Below are positions 22,090 to 34,388 of a stretch of DNA of 64,000 nt, piece by piece. A program made the translations under genes and the position numbers. This DNA is from Gnetum montanum. Lineage: Eukaryota > Streptophyta > Gnetopsida > Gnetales > Gnetaceae. The stretch lies in NCBI GenBank assembly GCA_015680685.1, contig MNCI01003829.1, forward strand, positions 350 through 64,349. The letters are read 5' to 3'. The notes beneath the pieces were generated by a model. That model searched no databases. It was not told the origin of the DNA and worked only from the letters and a program-made list of their open reading frames with translations. How positions within the stretch are numbered: the stretch's first letter is position 1; each line of letters opens with the position of its first letter.

Positions 22090-24579
22090 GAATAGTATTA
22101 GTAGCTAGAGGCTCCTAGGATGCTCAGGAACCTTCTCCAAGCTTTGACACTCATGATAGTAGCAGTGGAGGCTAAGCCTATGGCTATGGTTATCTTGTTG
22201 CATCTACTGCTTCTGATGGATGATGAAAAGCATCCAAAAATGTTTTCATCTTCTGCTCCTTACTTCGTGGATCATACATAGTCCACATGCCATCATCAAT
22301 GTGGGCTAGTATGGGGATGTCCTACAAATAGGGCATTACAGGGAATAGCTCCTTGACATTGACAAACCATGCTGTGAATTATTTGCATTCAACATCAAAT
22401 GCCTTAACATCATTTCTCTGTTAGACTTGCTAGTGGGCCTCATTCATATTTGCCTTTACCAACTGAACTTCTTTTTCATTTACTTCCTTGAGGAGCCCCA
22501 CTTGGTTTCTGTAATGATTTTTGACTCATTCAAATTTCAGGGCCTCATCTTTCAAAGCAACTATCTCAATGGTTATTTTCTAGTGAAGTGCTTGGACTTT
22601 CTCCATTAATAAATTCCAATTTTCTACTACTAGCCTCCTCAGGTCCATGTTTACCTTGGCAAGCTACTCCTGTTCTTATCTTACAAATTTGACCATTTTG
22701 ACTTTTTGCTCCTTGACATTGCACAGGAGATGAATGTCTTTTGTCAAGGCCAAGTTCTCATTATGGACTTGTGCCAAGTCCCCATTAGTGTGGGTAGCGA
22801 GGGCTTCTAATAAGAACATGTTAAAGATTGCCATCTCTTTGGCATTCACAATTTCTTTAAGTCAATTTTGAAGTTGCATGAAAGCTTCATCTTATGTGAC
22901 AGCTTGGCTAAGAATGATGGGATCGACTAGTCAAGCTCTCAATTTTGCAACCTTGGAAACTAACCATCAATTCTCAGTTGTGGCTACCTTGAGTTGGGCA
23001 TTTGATATGATGAGCTTGCCCTTTGTTTCTAAGAGGTGTGACTAGGTTACAATGATATCTTTCTAGAGATCAAAGATCTTTGGAAGCAATTTCTTGATTC
23101 CCACCATTCAGTCCAACACCTTTTTATGTTGGGTTGTGCTAAGCCTTCCACTCCCTACTCCTATAGAAGCTTGCACATCCTTGAATGCAACATTATCTAG
23201 CATGATTTCCATAGGGCTGTTGAGTGCTTTGGCCATTTTATCAGCCACCACCTTTGCCTCTATTTCCTACCCACAGTGATGCATCACTAGGATAGTAGTC
23301 CCCTTACTCTACTCTAGCCACACCAAGAAAGTGGTAGCATTTCTAGAGATCTCTGGGAATTCTTGTTATCCATGGATGGACACCTACAGCTCTTGAGTTC
23401 TTGAATTTGATCTTGTGGGTCCTTGTGTTCTTTGGGTGGAAAATAGTGGGGCAGTCTTCCAGCCAGCTTATTATTCCAATTACTTCATTAAGATGGCTTA
23501 GTACTAGCTAGTAGACTAATGGTTCACTACCACTCAGCTCTCATTGCTACTGCTACAACAACTACTCATGTAGCTTCCTCATGCTCTTGATGGCTGCACA
23601 AGCCTTCGGTGTTGTCTCTCCAATTGACGGTGGTGATGGTCATTTCTCTTTAAGAAATTGGGTGGCTACTTTATCCTTCATCATCTTCTACAAGGAAGTA
23701 GCAAAAGCATGACAGAGGATATCATTAGCACATTGGGCTTATGCCTTCCCTTTTGCACAATTTTCTGATTAGGCATGGGAAGGGGAGAGTCTTCCTTCCT
23801 TGCTAATTCTCTTTGAAATGCTTTTCTATTTCTAGGAAGATGAGTTACAAGAGTTTAGGGTGGTGCACACATGAGTGGAGAAGGTAGTAACTATACTTGG
23901 CCTCATCATTGGATTCAGGTGGTAGGCCATGATCTTGAAGTATACTCTCTCTGTCTTGGTGAGTGTACCGCACTCCTTATGGTTCACCCCATAGCATCAT
24001 TGGACCCACTTCTTCTTTGCTGCTACGTCTGCTTCAATGGGGATCTTTGCCAAAGTCACCCTAGTGTTTGGCAATCTAAGGGCCTCTACAATGGCCTCAA
24101 CCAAATAGGAGATGATGATGTCCTTAATTTTGACAAAGATGTCTGCTTGTAGGTTGTTTCAAAAGAGATTGGTTTTCCCCATGTACAAGTCCTTGCTAGA
24201 AGTGAGGATGGGCCACATGGGGGACCCCTATAATTTAGTCTTGACCTCCTTCAGTGCCAAGTCCAAGAAGGGGCCAAAGTTAAGTTCCTAAAAAATTAAA
24301 CTTTGGATTTCCTTGGAGCAAATTTGCCCAAGGCAAGCCCTAGTCAAAGTGACCACCAAATTTGGCCTAGGCCTTGGCACCTTGTCCCACCTTGACTAGC
24401 CTATCTCAATTGTGGGAATTTGATGAACAAATTCCACTTCAAGCTTCTCTTAAAAAGCTCTCATTGTGTGTGTCTCTACTTCATCATCTTGGGGTTGTTA
24501 TGGTTGCTAACCCCTTCCTTCTTAGCCACTTCTCCATTGGTTGGGATGGTCCTTTACCCTATGGTCTTTTCGATGCCAT
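22090..24579 (-). pseudogene. Env-position ORF of element E (coiled-coil protein)
   Basis: Minus-strand ORF starting at the ATG at 24579 (MASKRP), aligned to MAPKQK of N3. Recognisable blocks in order: LYMGKTNLF and DIFVKIKDIIISYLVEAI (about 24,190-24,090), TRVTLAKI (about 24,060), YFKIMAYHLNPMMRPSIV (about 23,950-23,900), then several hundred residues of Leu/Glu/Lys coiled-coil-like sequence. At about 22,410-22,270 comes the C-terminal VKAFDVECK.F.AWFVNVKEL block with YDPRSKEQKMKTFLDAFHHP. Several stops interrupt it. Same family and location as in G and N3. It is less damaged than the G copy. Function unknown; the position suggests the env-like ORF of Athila elements. Confidence 0.65.
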
Positions 24580-25461
24580 ATGTCATCACAATCATAACCA
24601 TGAATTAGTATTTTACATGTAACTTATAGTACTCTTATACCTTCCTTCTTTTGGGCAAGTTACACTTAGGTTAGTTGTGACCATGGTAGATTGATTATTT
24701 TATTAGTATTTTATTTTTAAAGCTACCTAAGTTTATTGATGAGGTTTAACTTGGTATTAATGATGATTTTAATATTATCTTATTAGTTAAACATTAGGGA
24801 GTTAGAAAAATTTCAAAAGAATTTCCATCATAAACTATAAATTTGTGGCCCCCATGATGTAAAGCTCATCTTTGATAACTCAAAGGTCAAAGAATGAGTT
24901 GATTTGGATAAGCAGTTAGGAAGTTATTGCTTCGAGAAGACTCTAGGCTCTGAAAAGTGCAAAATCTTCCCTTGTGTTATGAGCAAAATTTTCACATTTT
25001 GCTAACTCCCATCACATATCTATATTATTTTTTCCTTGTGTTGACAAGGATTCATCAATGCATTGGGCTACATTAATGGAAATGTGTCTATGTAGCCAAA
25101 TTTTCAATAGGAAAAAGCTAAGTATGGGGAAAGAGTTAGACAATGAAATTGGAGTCCAGAGGAAGCTAGAAAATCCTTGAATAAGGACAAAGCATGAAGA
25201 GGATGATGAGTTTGTTGGGAAAAAGAGATTTGAACAAAGTTTTATTATCAAGAAGTGTAAAAAATGGACATTCTAAGGTAAAAAATAATTTATTTGAGAG
25301 TAAAATGACTAAGGAACAAGAAATCTAACCAGACCAAGGAGTATGCAAGTGGATCGTCCCCATAGCAAGCTCATGCCCTTAATGCCCTTGCATTCCCTCA
25401 TACCAAGGGCTCTGTAGGCCCTTATGCTAATTAATGGCTTGGAAGTGTTAAATCTCTAATC
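24580..25461 (-). other. Leader and spacer upstream of the env-position ORF of E
   Basis: On the minus strand, 25,420-25,340 contains the spacer block GGGCATGAGCTTGCTATGGGG..GATCCACTTGCAT, shared with F (41,591) and N3 (54,066). The leader (about 25,000-24,580) includes CCAAATCAACTCATTCTTTGACC and TTTTTCTAACTCCC blocks shared with N3 and G. Unlike G and N3, no U3-type palindromes or clear TATA are visible, and the splice-site-like bases have changed (GATGACAT|ATGG). The 5' end is cut by the copia element. Confidence 0.5.
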
Positions 25462-26333
25462 ACCTAAGAATCTGTCTTTGAGGAGATGTCTTCCAAAAGA
25501 AGAAGACATCTTGGTTGAAGTGAAGAAGACCCAGAGAAGATGTCTCCTAAAAATAGGAGACGTTTCCTTTCAAGAGAAGATGTCTCCTAAAAATAGGAGA
25601 TGTTTCCTTTTAGAAGAAGACGTCTACCTAGAGACATCTCTTCAAAGACATCTCCACTAACCGTTAGATAGTTGTTGCATAAATCCAAGGTGATTTTGGA
25701 AGGCTATAAGAAGACTTGATTCTCTTGGACATTGTGCAATTTTTAAGCAAGCAAGTGTTAACATCAAGTAATCATTGTGTACTTTATTCTATTGTATTTT
25801 TGTACCTCATTATACCATCATTTTTACAATTGTAGTGATTATATTATACTGTGTCTCAAAGTACAAGGACTAGCAAAATTAGTTGCATCCTTTCCTTGTA
25901 ATTTTTGTTTCTCTTTCTTGTTGCCCTGCTAGGTTTGATGTACTACTTGCCAGAAAGCATCATCATTGAGCTTGTCAAGATCCTACAGGATTAAGTGTTG
26001 GTACAACATCACAGCACTCTAGAGCAAATCTCAAGTTTTAAAGTTTGTGGAATCCTTAAAATCACATTCTAAGCTTATTGGAACCTTGTCGGGTTAAGTG
26101 GATTCGTAGCAATGAATCATTCTAGAGCTGAGCTTAGAGCTTGTACAAAGTGTGGTATCCTTCAAACCACATTTTGAGAAAAACAAAGTCAAGAGGTATT
26201 CAAGCGATCTACCCTCTAAGTGTGGAGTATCCAAGTTGGGGAACCATGTAATTTTAGGTTTGGTTTTTGTGGTTGTAAACTCTGATTTGGGGAACTTATT
26301 CATCCCCCCTTCTAAGTTCAATGATCCTCAAGT
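25462..26333 (+). repeat. 5' LTR of the copia element (truncated)
   Basis: Aligns with 29,030-29,855. U3 contains many AGATGTCT / AGACATCT words and a 40-base tandem duplication (25,533-25,572 and 25,573-25,612), each unit holding the inverted repeat TCTCCTA-AAAA-TAGGAGA. TATA-like TATAAGAA at 25,705-25,712. The end ATTCATCCCCCCTTCTAAGT is typical of copia LTRs. Confidence 0.75.
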
Positions 26334-26384
26334 GTTATTGAAGCATAGTACCCTTGTGCTCTACATCATTTCTAAGAGTAAACA

Positions 26385-28062
26385 ATGGAGGAAACTTCTT
26401 ACACAAAGCCATCCATGTTCGATGGATTTAACTTTGCCTATTGCAAGGAAAGGATGCAAGGCTTCTTTGAATTGATGGATTTTGAAGTCTAGGAATCCAT
26501 CCTTGAAGGCTACATACCGTCCATCGACAATAACATAAGAGCCATGAAGCCCCAAAATCAATGGACACATGAAGAAAGAGATAAGTTCATGTTTGGTTCA
26601 AAAGCAAAAAAAATTTATAATGCACTTTGAATAAATCTAAATTTAATAGAGTAGATGATTGTAAAATAGCTAAAGAAATTTGGGAAACATTAGAGGCTAC
26701 ATATGAGGGAACTTCGATAGTTAAGAAATCTAAATTGTTAGTCTTGCAAAATAAGTACAATAAGCTTAAGAGGAGAGAAGGAGAGAAAATAAAAGATTAT
26801 TTCTCTGGGAAAACATTCTTGTTATAGCCATTAGAGGTCACGGTAAAGATTTTTCTAAAAGCCATGTTATAATAAAAATGATTAGGACTTTGCAAATAGA
26901 ATTTAGACCAAAGGTGATTACAATGAAAGAAATTAGGGATTTTTCAGTTCTTAAATTTGAAGAGCTTCAAAGTGCTCTTATTTCTTATGAAATGAACCTC
27001 ATAAGAAAAGGGGCAATTCAAGAAAAACCAATTTCTCTAAAATATACTTCAAAGGAAAAGGAACTTGCTGATGAAGATGTGAGCAGAGAAGAGGAAGTAG
27101 CTCTTCTTTCTAGAAGAATCCAACGACTACTTGCTACAAAAGAAAGAAGCTTCAGCCAATCAGATCCTAATCAATCTAACTTCAAAGGTAAGGATAAAGG
27201 TAGGAATTAGTCAAATACAAATTTTGACGCTTCTTCAATAGAATGTTGGGTATGTGGAGGAAGAGGCCATGTGGCCTTTGAATGTGCTAGCAATGGTAGG
27301 TTGCAACGTAAAGAAAAGACTAATATGAAGACTAAAAAGATCAGCTTCTACATAAGTTGGGATGATGGTTAGCAAAGTGAAGAAGAAGTAGATCCATCTA
27401 CAAAAAATTCTCAGCTCATATGCATGGCTCTTAGAGATGAGAATTTGCATGCTGCTAATGTACCAAGAGGTAAGTATGATAAAAGGTATATTGAATTATT
27501 TACTGAGGGAAAGAAATTTTTGAATACAAATCTTGATGTAATTCACACCGAATTAAAAGGAGAAATCTTAGACATAAAGGCTAAGATTCAATACCGAACA
27601 CCTTTAAAGAAGAATTGCAGAGGTTTTCAAGAAGGAAAGAATCATGAAAAATAGCCTATGAATGAAGATTTAGAAAAAGTCTCAGTGGTGGATACAAGCT
27701 CAATCTCAAGCACAATCAAGTTGGATAACCCCATATTAGAGGAGCACACTTTATTAATTTGTAAAAATTGTGGTAGTAATCAAAACCTTGATTATTCTCA
27801 TGTTGATCAAAATAAGATTGATACTTGGTCATGTTCAAAAGTTCCTAGTAAGGATGTTTTGTAGGAAGTAATAGCTAGAAATAAATATGATTGGGAAATT
27901 GGAAAAGTCTTCAAAATAATGGATGATACAAAAGGTTATCAAAAATACTTCAATCATGAAGAACCTAGACAAGTTTGCATAACAGGCAAAAGAACTAATG
28001 AAAAAGAGCCAAAAGTTAAGGAGGTCCTTCATGATAGAGGGCCTCATCTCAAACTTCATTAG
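26385..28062 (+). pseudogene. Copia gag with CCHC zinc knuckle
   Basis: Starts at ATG 26385 with MEETSYTKPSMFDGFNFAYC, the usual copia opening where the capsid binds its first helix. Continues with AKEIWETLEATYEGTSIVKK (about 26,660), FEELQSALISYEMNL (about 26,960), and the zinc knuckle CWVCGGRGHVAFEC (27,244-27,285, C-x2-C-x4-H-x4-C). A charged tail follows, ending at a TAG at 28,060. Roughly 560 codons with a few stops and one or two shifts (for example stops near 26,490 and 27,210). Gag packages element RNA. No pol frame follows, so this is the only product. Confidence 0.75.
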
Positions 28063-28798
28063 TCTTCTTCCTTTCAATTGCACATATAGTAAGTTAAGGT
28101 AAGTTTCTATTTCTTCTATTTTCTTGCTTGCTAAATATTGTATCAGTAATTAATTTAAAAAGTCTAAATTATTTTGATATGTGCTTACTTTATTTTAAGA
28201 TTATGGGATGTTAGCTCTTGATCACACTTATAAGTGAAGATATTTTTATGTTGTTGGAATATTTGATTATGGTATCTTTTATGTACATATGAGCATGATG
28301 TAATTGGTTTTATGGAAGTTTGGGGCACTTGTAATGTTTTGTTAAAAAATCATCTTATTTTTAAATGGTCTAACATGCTTGCATGTAATTTATGGTCTGA
28401 AAGCCTTGTGTTGACCTTTCATTATTTAGTGTGCTTCCCTATGATATCTCAAGGCTTAGTTCTTTTGGAAAAATTAAGCATTTGAATTAGTACCTTTGAT
28501 GAAAGTTATGAATCATGAATCTTCTGAAGAAACAATTCTAGAAGAATTATTTGTTCTACTAATAGGAGAATTATTTTTGTACATTTTCTTCTTATATCTT
28601 ATTATCTTTACTTCACTCCTTTTTGATGATGTTCAAAAATGGGGAGAGGTTGGTATTTTTTTTGATGATCATGAATATGATGATTGTATGTGTGGATGAC
28701 AAATATTATAAGTGACATTTAAAATATATGACTTAATGAATTTTGGGGATAACTAACCCATTTTATTAAGTTTTGAACATCACCAAAAAGGGGGAGAT
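28063..28798 (+). other. Non-coding 3' part of the copia element
   Basis: About 0.7 kb of AT-rich sequence with no pol domain. Ends with the polypurine tract AAAAAGGGGGAGATTG (28,784-28,799) directly before the 3' LTR. Confidence 0.6.
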
Positions 28799-29855
28799 TG
28801 TTGACCTTTTGGTATGTTAAAACCTTAAGGAAAATGGAGAACAAAGGATGTTTGTGTGATTGTTGTGTTTGTAGGATAAGGACATGGACAAGGACTCAAG
28901 GGAGCATGGATATCATGGTTAAGGATTTTATAAAGAAATTGGCAGCAAGGGCAAAGAAAAATGGAAATGTTCTAAGAATTGGAAAGAAGCAAAATCAACA
29001 AAAAGAAGCTTCGAGAATCAAAGTTCAAAAGCTGAGAAGATGTCTCCAAAAAATGAAAGATGTCTTGGTCGAAGTGAAGAAGACCTATAGAGGATGTCTC
29101 CTAAAAATAGGAGACATCTCCCCAGAATTAAAGTCTATTATAGAGAGACATCTCAATCTTGAAGAAGACGTCTCAACTAGTTGTTAGATAGCTGTTGAAC
29201 AAATTTCAAGGTGATTTCAAAAACTTTAAGGCTATAAGAATACTTCATTCTCTTGGGCATTGTGCAAGTTTTGAGCAAGCATCAACATTAAGTAATCATT
29301 ATGTACTTTATTCTATTGTATTTATGTACCTCCTTGTAACATCATTTGTACTATTATAGTGATTATATTGTACTACGCCTTAAAGTACAAGGACTAGCAA
29401 AATCAGTTGCATCCTTTCCTTGTAATTTGTGTTTCTCTTTCTTGTTGCCTGACTAGGGTTGATGTGCTTCTTGCTAGAAGGCATCATCATTAGGCTTTTT
29501 GGGATCCTATAGGATTGAGTGTTGGTGCAAAATCACAACACTTTGAAGCAGAACTCAAGTTGTAAAGGTTGTGGGATCCTTGAAACTACATTCTAAGCTT
29601 CTTAGAACCTTATAGGATTGAGTGGATTCACAGTGACAAATCACTCCAAAGTGAAGCTTAAAGCTCGTACATGGTGTGGTACCCTTCAAACCACATTTTG
29701 AGAGAAACAATGTATAGAGGTGTGCAAGCAATCTACCCTCCAGGTGTGGAGTACCCAAGTTGGTAAACTACGTAATTTTCGGTGTGGTTTTGTGGCCATA
29801 AATTTTTACTTGGGAAACTTATTCATCCCCCCTTTTGAGTTCAATGATCCTCAAG
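28799..29855 (+). repeat. 3' LTR of the copia element
   Basis: Begins about TGTTGACC after the polypurine tract and ends with TTCATCCCCCC...GATCCTCA. It has a perfect 11-base inverted repeat with a 4-base loop at 29,093-29,118 (GATGTCTCCTA / TAGGAGACATC) plus further GATGTCTC and GAGACATC words upstream of TATAAGAA (29,233-29,240). It lacks the 40-base duplication seen in the 5' LTR. Confidence 0.75.
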
Positions 29856-30930
29856 GAGCTCACCGTTGGCTTGTTCATCCAAAATCGGATGACACTATGG
29901 TTGGTGTGCACAAAAACTTTGTATCCAAGCACATAGTGCCTATATTTCTCTAACACATACACCACTGCCATTAGCTCCTTTTTAGTGTTGGTGTAACTAA
30001 TTATGCATCCACAATGCTCTTGCTTGCATAGTAGATGTAGTATGAACATTTCTGATCGTTCATATGTGTAAGCATAACTCCCAAGACATAGTTTGATGCA
30101 TCTATCATGATGTGAAATAGTCTAAACCAGTTGGGTGCTTATAGAATTGGGGTTTCTACAAGTTTCTACTTCAACTACTAGAATGCATTCTCGTATTTTT
30201 TGGTCCAAACAAATGATGCATCTTTCTTTGTAAGCTCTAACAATGACTTCATGATCTTTGAGAAGTTTTCAATAAAGCATCAATAGTAACCAGTGTGGCC
30301 AAGAAATGACCTCACATCCTTCACTGTTTCTAGTTGTCTAGTTATTCCTTCAATGGCCCTTATTTTTTTCAGATCCACCTTGACAAGGCCTTATAATGGT
30401 ATCTAGGCACTTGCTCCACAAATGGTAATGGAAAATGATCTTTGTAAGTTTCCATATTCAATAGCTAAAAGTCTATACAAACTCTCCATTTTTCCCTTTC
30501 TTTAGCATAGTAATAATTGGGCTAACTCACTCACTACCTACAATGGGGTGATTAAACCCACCCTTAAGGAGTTGCTTAATCTCCTCCTTGACAATTTGCT
30601 TGGGTTTTGAGTTCAAGCATCTTTATGACTACCTCTTTGGTTTAATGAAGAGATATATATAAATTTTATGTTGGCATATCTTGGGATCAATTCTTGTTAG
30701 CTCATGATATGACTATGTGAAGGTTGTTAGCCATTTATCCACAACTTCTAGCAGTTTCCTCTTCTATTCAAGAGCAAGTGTGGCATTAATGATTATTAGC
30801 TTACCATTGTTCAAAAATGCATATTCCATGCCTACCAATAGAGCCTTTAACTCAAGGGGATTTTTCTTGACAATTTTAGGGATATCCAACTCTCCCCAAT
30901 TGATCTCACTTTATGCATAAGAGAGTTGAT
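29856..30930 (-). pseudogene. RT and RNase H of element E, RT core deleted
   Basis: Minus strand. RNase H at about 30,049-29,870 (KKELMAVVYVLEKYRHYVLG, then VHTNHSVI). The RT start is recognisable at 30,560-30,410 (VCIDF-type and FPLPFVEQV-type words). At about 30,385 the sequence jumps directly to VDLKKIRAIEG, which in D lies beyond the catalytic box (about 63,423). The whole motif A-E region, including the xxDD box, is missing. RT is therefore inactive by deletion. Confidence 0.65.
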
Positions 30931-31740
30931 GATGGAGTTGCTCCAATTTGTCCATGCTTTCAACATAAGAGCTAATGAGGCTCTCAACTAGTTTCATGCA
31001 TATTATTGATCCAACCTCATTACTTGTTATCAGCCATTGGCTACATTCTTGTTTAGTGGTTGCTACATATATGCACCTTTGAATTTTTGTCATCTATGCA
31101 TACTAATTGCATGTTTAAAGTGATGTGCCTTTGATGGTCCATAATCTCTGCATGCAATGGCATCTTGTATCATTGTACGTGATGCATGAAACTCTCTTCT
31201 TCTCAGTCTTTTCAAATTTATTTTCCTTGGAAATCTCTAAGGAAAGGTCTTCAAGCCCCAACCTTACATTAATAGTGCTTAACCATGCTCTTCCCATGAT
31301 GATTGAAAAGTTTCCTTTGCAGCTCTCCACATAAATCACTAGAAAATTGGTAGGATAGGACCATCCACAAATGATGGTTATAACATCCTCCACCAATCCT
31401 AAAGGAAAAATGATGGACTAATTTTCCAGCTCCAGTTTAATGTTACTCTTTTTCAAGGGAGGCAAGTTCCAAGTTTTGTACATCTCTTGTGAAATCAAGT
31501 TAACTTCGGAACTTGAATCCATAAGAGCCTTACGTGGTTCATTTTTTATGATCTTCAAGTAGGTAACAGGACTCACAAGATCAAATCTCTTCCTAGGAAG
31601 ATGGCCAACCTTGATCCAATCTGTGACCACACCGGTTAACATGAAAGTATGAAATTGGGGAGTGCTTTGGTTTGACAGATGCTTAGTGGAAATTTTAGAG
31701 GTGGAGGTATAAGGGTTCTTAGTCACAAGTGTTGGTGAAG
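30931..31740 (-). pseudogene. Protease and linker of element E
   Basis: Minus-strand retropepsin-like region: VTDWIKVGHLPRK (about 31,620), active-site segment ALMDSSSEVNLISQEMY (about 31,525), then VEDVITIICGWSYPTNFLVI and SIIMGRAWLSTINV (about 31,390-31,280). The Asp-Ser-Gly seen in F is Asp-Ser-Ser here. One frame break separates the two halves near 31,400. Confidence 0.7.
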
Positions 31741-34238
31741 CCTTTTTGGAGTTGTTGGTTCTAAAGAATTACCTCTTGTAAGGCTTGGGTTTAAGACCAC
31801 TCAATTGAGGATCTAGTTGCAAATTTACTACTGTCATAGCATTTATTTGCTATGGCTGGGTAGGTATTTCACTCTGCATGGATGGAGCATGTGGCAGAGG
31901 AGTTGATGATGGTGTGCAGTAATGGATGATTGTTGTGGTTGTTGAGGAGGATAGAAAAGAAATGGAAATTCTCTTCTTGGTGAGGATGCTCTATGGTACT
32001 TTGGAGGATAGTAGTGGTGTGAAAAGGAAACATGATTAGATGAGTCACATGGAGAGAGCAACTATTGAGCATAGTACCAATAAGGATCGGATTGGTGGTA
32101 AGGGTACTACTAACTTGGAGGTGACATCCCCCATGACTATGGATGCTGTCATTACTGGTACTATTCCTAAGGTTGAGGTAGTGTTCCACTTGGATAGTAA
32201 GCTTATTGGTGGAATTGTTGTCGATAGTTATCTTGTGGATAAGGCAACCTCCTAGGTGCTTGTTGTTTCATCATTCTAGGATTTAAAGCATACACCTATA
32301 TTTTTGTAAGTGTGACAATATGGGGCAACATTCCTTGGGATGTTTGTATTGATAGATGTCACACTAGTCATCATCAAATTCTAAATCTGCAACCTCCACT
32401 ATTGCTACAGCTTTTCCCTTATCTTTGCGATATTCATGTTTAGCCTCCTCCTTCTTCCTTCACTCACCACTGCTACCTCCTTGATCTCTACATTCCTCTG
32501 CAATCTTCAAAGCAGCTTGGAACTTCTCATCCAAATAGTTCCACATTTTATCAACTTTGGCTGATATTTCAATAATAGATTTTTAAGTTGGTAAAGTTCT
32601 TTTCTATACTACTTTGTCAAGTGGTGCTTCCTCCTCATTTTCACAACAATGGATTTCCTTCTTGCAAATGGAGGGGTCTCTATTATATTCTTTTACACTT
32701 TTCCATTTTCTTAGCTCTCCTTCCTCTTTATCCACTTGCTCAATGAGCCTTTGAATTTGATGGGCCCGTAGCTCAGAAAGTCTCCCTTGGGCATAGATCC
32801 CAAGGGTTCTCCTTGTTTTAGTTTTGAGCCCATCTATGATATAGTGTAGTTGATCCTGCTGGGAGTATCCATGGCCTAGGCACCAATGTAATAAAGAGTG
32901 GTACCTACCCATGGCCACATCCAAGGACTCATGAGTGCCTTGTCTCTAGCCTTGGATCTACCTATACAGATTGGACACTTTGGAGTACATTTGATATTTG
33001 TCATTAAATAAATCTAGCATCGTAGTCCATCATCAAATAGATTCCAGTTCTAAGGACCAGCATTAGCATTTTGCTTCTTTTATGAGTGTCCGTGGAAATA
33101 GTTTCAACTTTTTCCATTCATTCGCCACATTTTTTAAGGCATAGAAATCATGGAAGGCTTGCTAATGATTTGGTGGATTTGAGTTGTATCCCCCTTCAAA
33201 CTTGGGGATATTGTTCATATCTAGTCATTTGATGTGGTTATTCTTCAAGTGCCTAGTTGGAATTCTAACAACCTTTGAAATATTCATCATGTTCCTTATA
33301 GCTAGTAGAGGCTCATCATAGTTATAGTGGTCACAGTGATCTCTGTCATGGCCATGATGCCTAGGATGAGTTATGCTACACCTTCTTTCTACGTGATGTT
33401 CTTCCCTTTGCTATCATTCATGCCCTCATTCTCTATTCCCTCATCAGAATCTACAATCATCCCTTTTTCACTGTTCATCTTCATCACCATTGTTGTTGTT
33501 TCTACAATCTCAACCTTTACTTTTCCTATCAAAGTTAGAGGAGGAAGATGATGAAGATGATGAGGATAAAGAGGAAGAAGAATTAGCACCAAAATGATGC
33601 TTACTACCTTCTCTTCTTCAAACCCTACTTCGATCACCATGTTTATCTTCTTTCTGATGCTTGTCATTGTTCTTGCCATCTTCTAAGGCTCCCTAGTATT
33701 AAGACCCATTCTTCCCATTACCAAGGTTATCCATAGTTAATTACAACCATTGGTTAAGGATCTTCCCATTAAAGAGAGGGGGAGAGTCTATGTCTTGAAA
33801 GGCACCTGAAAAGAAGTCCTCACCTCCTTTGTGTGTTTGCAAGAATAAGTGGATAGAAAGCCTTTTGCCCTTTGAAGCCTCATATTAGGCTTCCATTTAT
33901 TGATCTTTCTTTTGTTGGGCCTCTATGGGATGATAATCCTAATAGAGGTGATCTTGAACTTTGTATTCTCCATTAAGTTTAGCAATGTCAAAGTTGATGA
34001 GATTGTTCATCAGCATCACAAGAACAAATTGATTAGGAGGCAACACGCTGTTTCCTTCCATGGTTCTCCATCATAGCTACTCATCCTAATGTAAGATGAA
34101 GGTGAAACCCAGAGTGTAAGGATCTGCATAGGTGTAGACAACCTAGATTTGTTGGGGCACTTACATTTTTGGACCTTCTTGTCTTTGGTTGGATTTTCCG
34201 ATGAGTGATGGAGATTCTTCATTGTGAGAAGAAGTCAT
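31741..34238 (-). pseudogene. Gag of element E
   Basis: Starts at ATG 34238 (MTSSHNEESPSL). The capsid-like block at 32,924-32,604 is the best preserved part (MGRYHSLLHWCLGHGYS, then LHYIIDGLKTKTRRTLG, then RLSELRAHQIQRLIEQ). It is followed by acidic sequence and the proline/tyrosine/histidine-rich tail at about 32,190-31,840. Same order as gag F. Stops and shifts throughout. Confidence 0.7.
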
Positions 34239-34369
34239 ATCAGTGATTGTTCAAAAACAATGTGCGATTTGTTATTATTTTGTCTTAATGATTTAGCACT
34301 AAATTTTCTTTACAACATCTTTAGATGATTTCATGATCTTTCATATGTAGCACACTTAGCTAAACTAAG

Positions 34370-34387
34370 TCCCCATCAACTGTCCCA
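34370..34387 (-). other. Primer-binding site of element E
   Basis: Minus strand TGGGACAGTTGATGGGGA directly after the LTR end. It is aligned to the complement of the tRNA-Asp 3' end with a handful of changes. Confidence 0.65.
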
Positions 34388-34388
34388 A

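Larger units (their letters stand above)
25462..29855 (+). mobile_element. Gag-only copia-type element inside E
   Basis: Two LTRs (25,462-26,333 and 28,799-29,855) flank about 2.5 kb that codes only for gag. No protease, integrase or RT can be found, so it depended on another copia element. This is the organisation described for TR-GAG elements. The left LTR lacks about 230 bases of its outer end, so the left junction with E is a deletion, not a clean insertion. E's integrase is missing at the same place. Confidence 0.75.
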
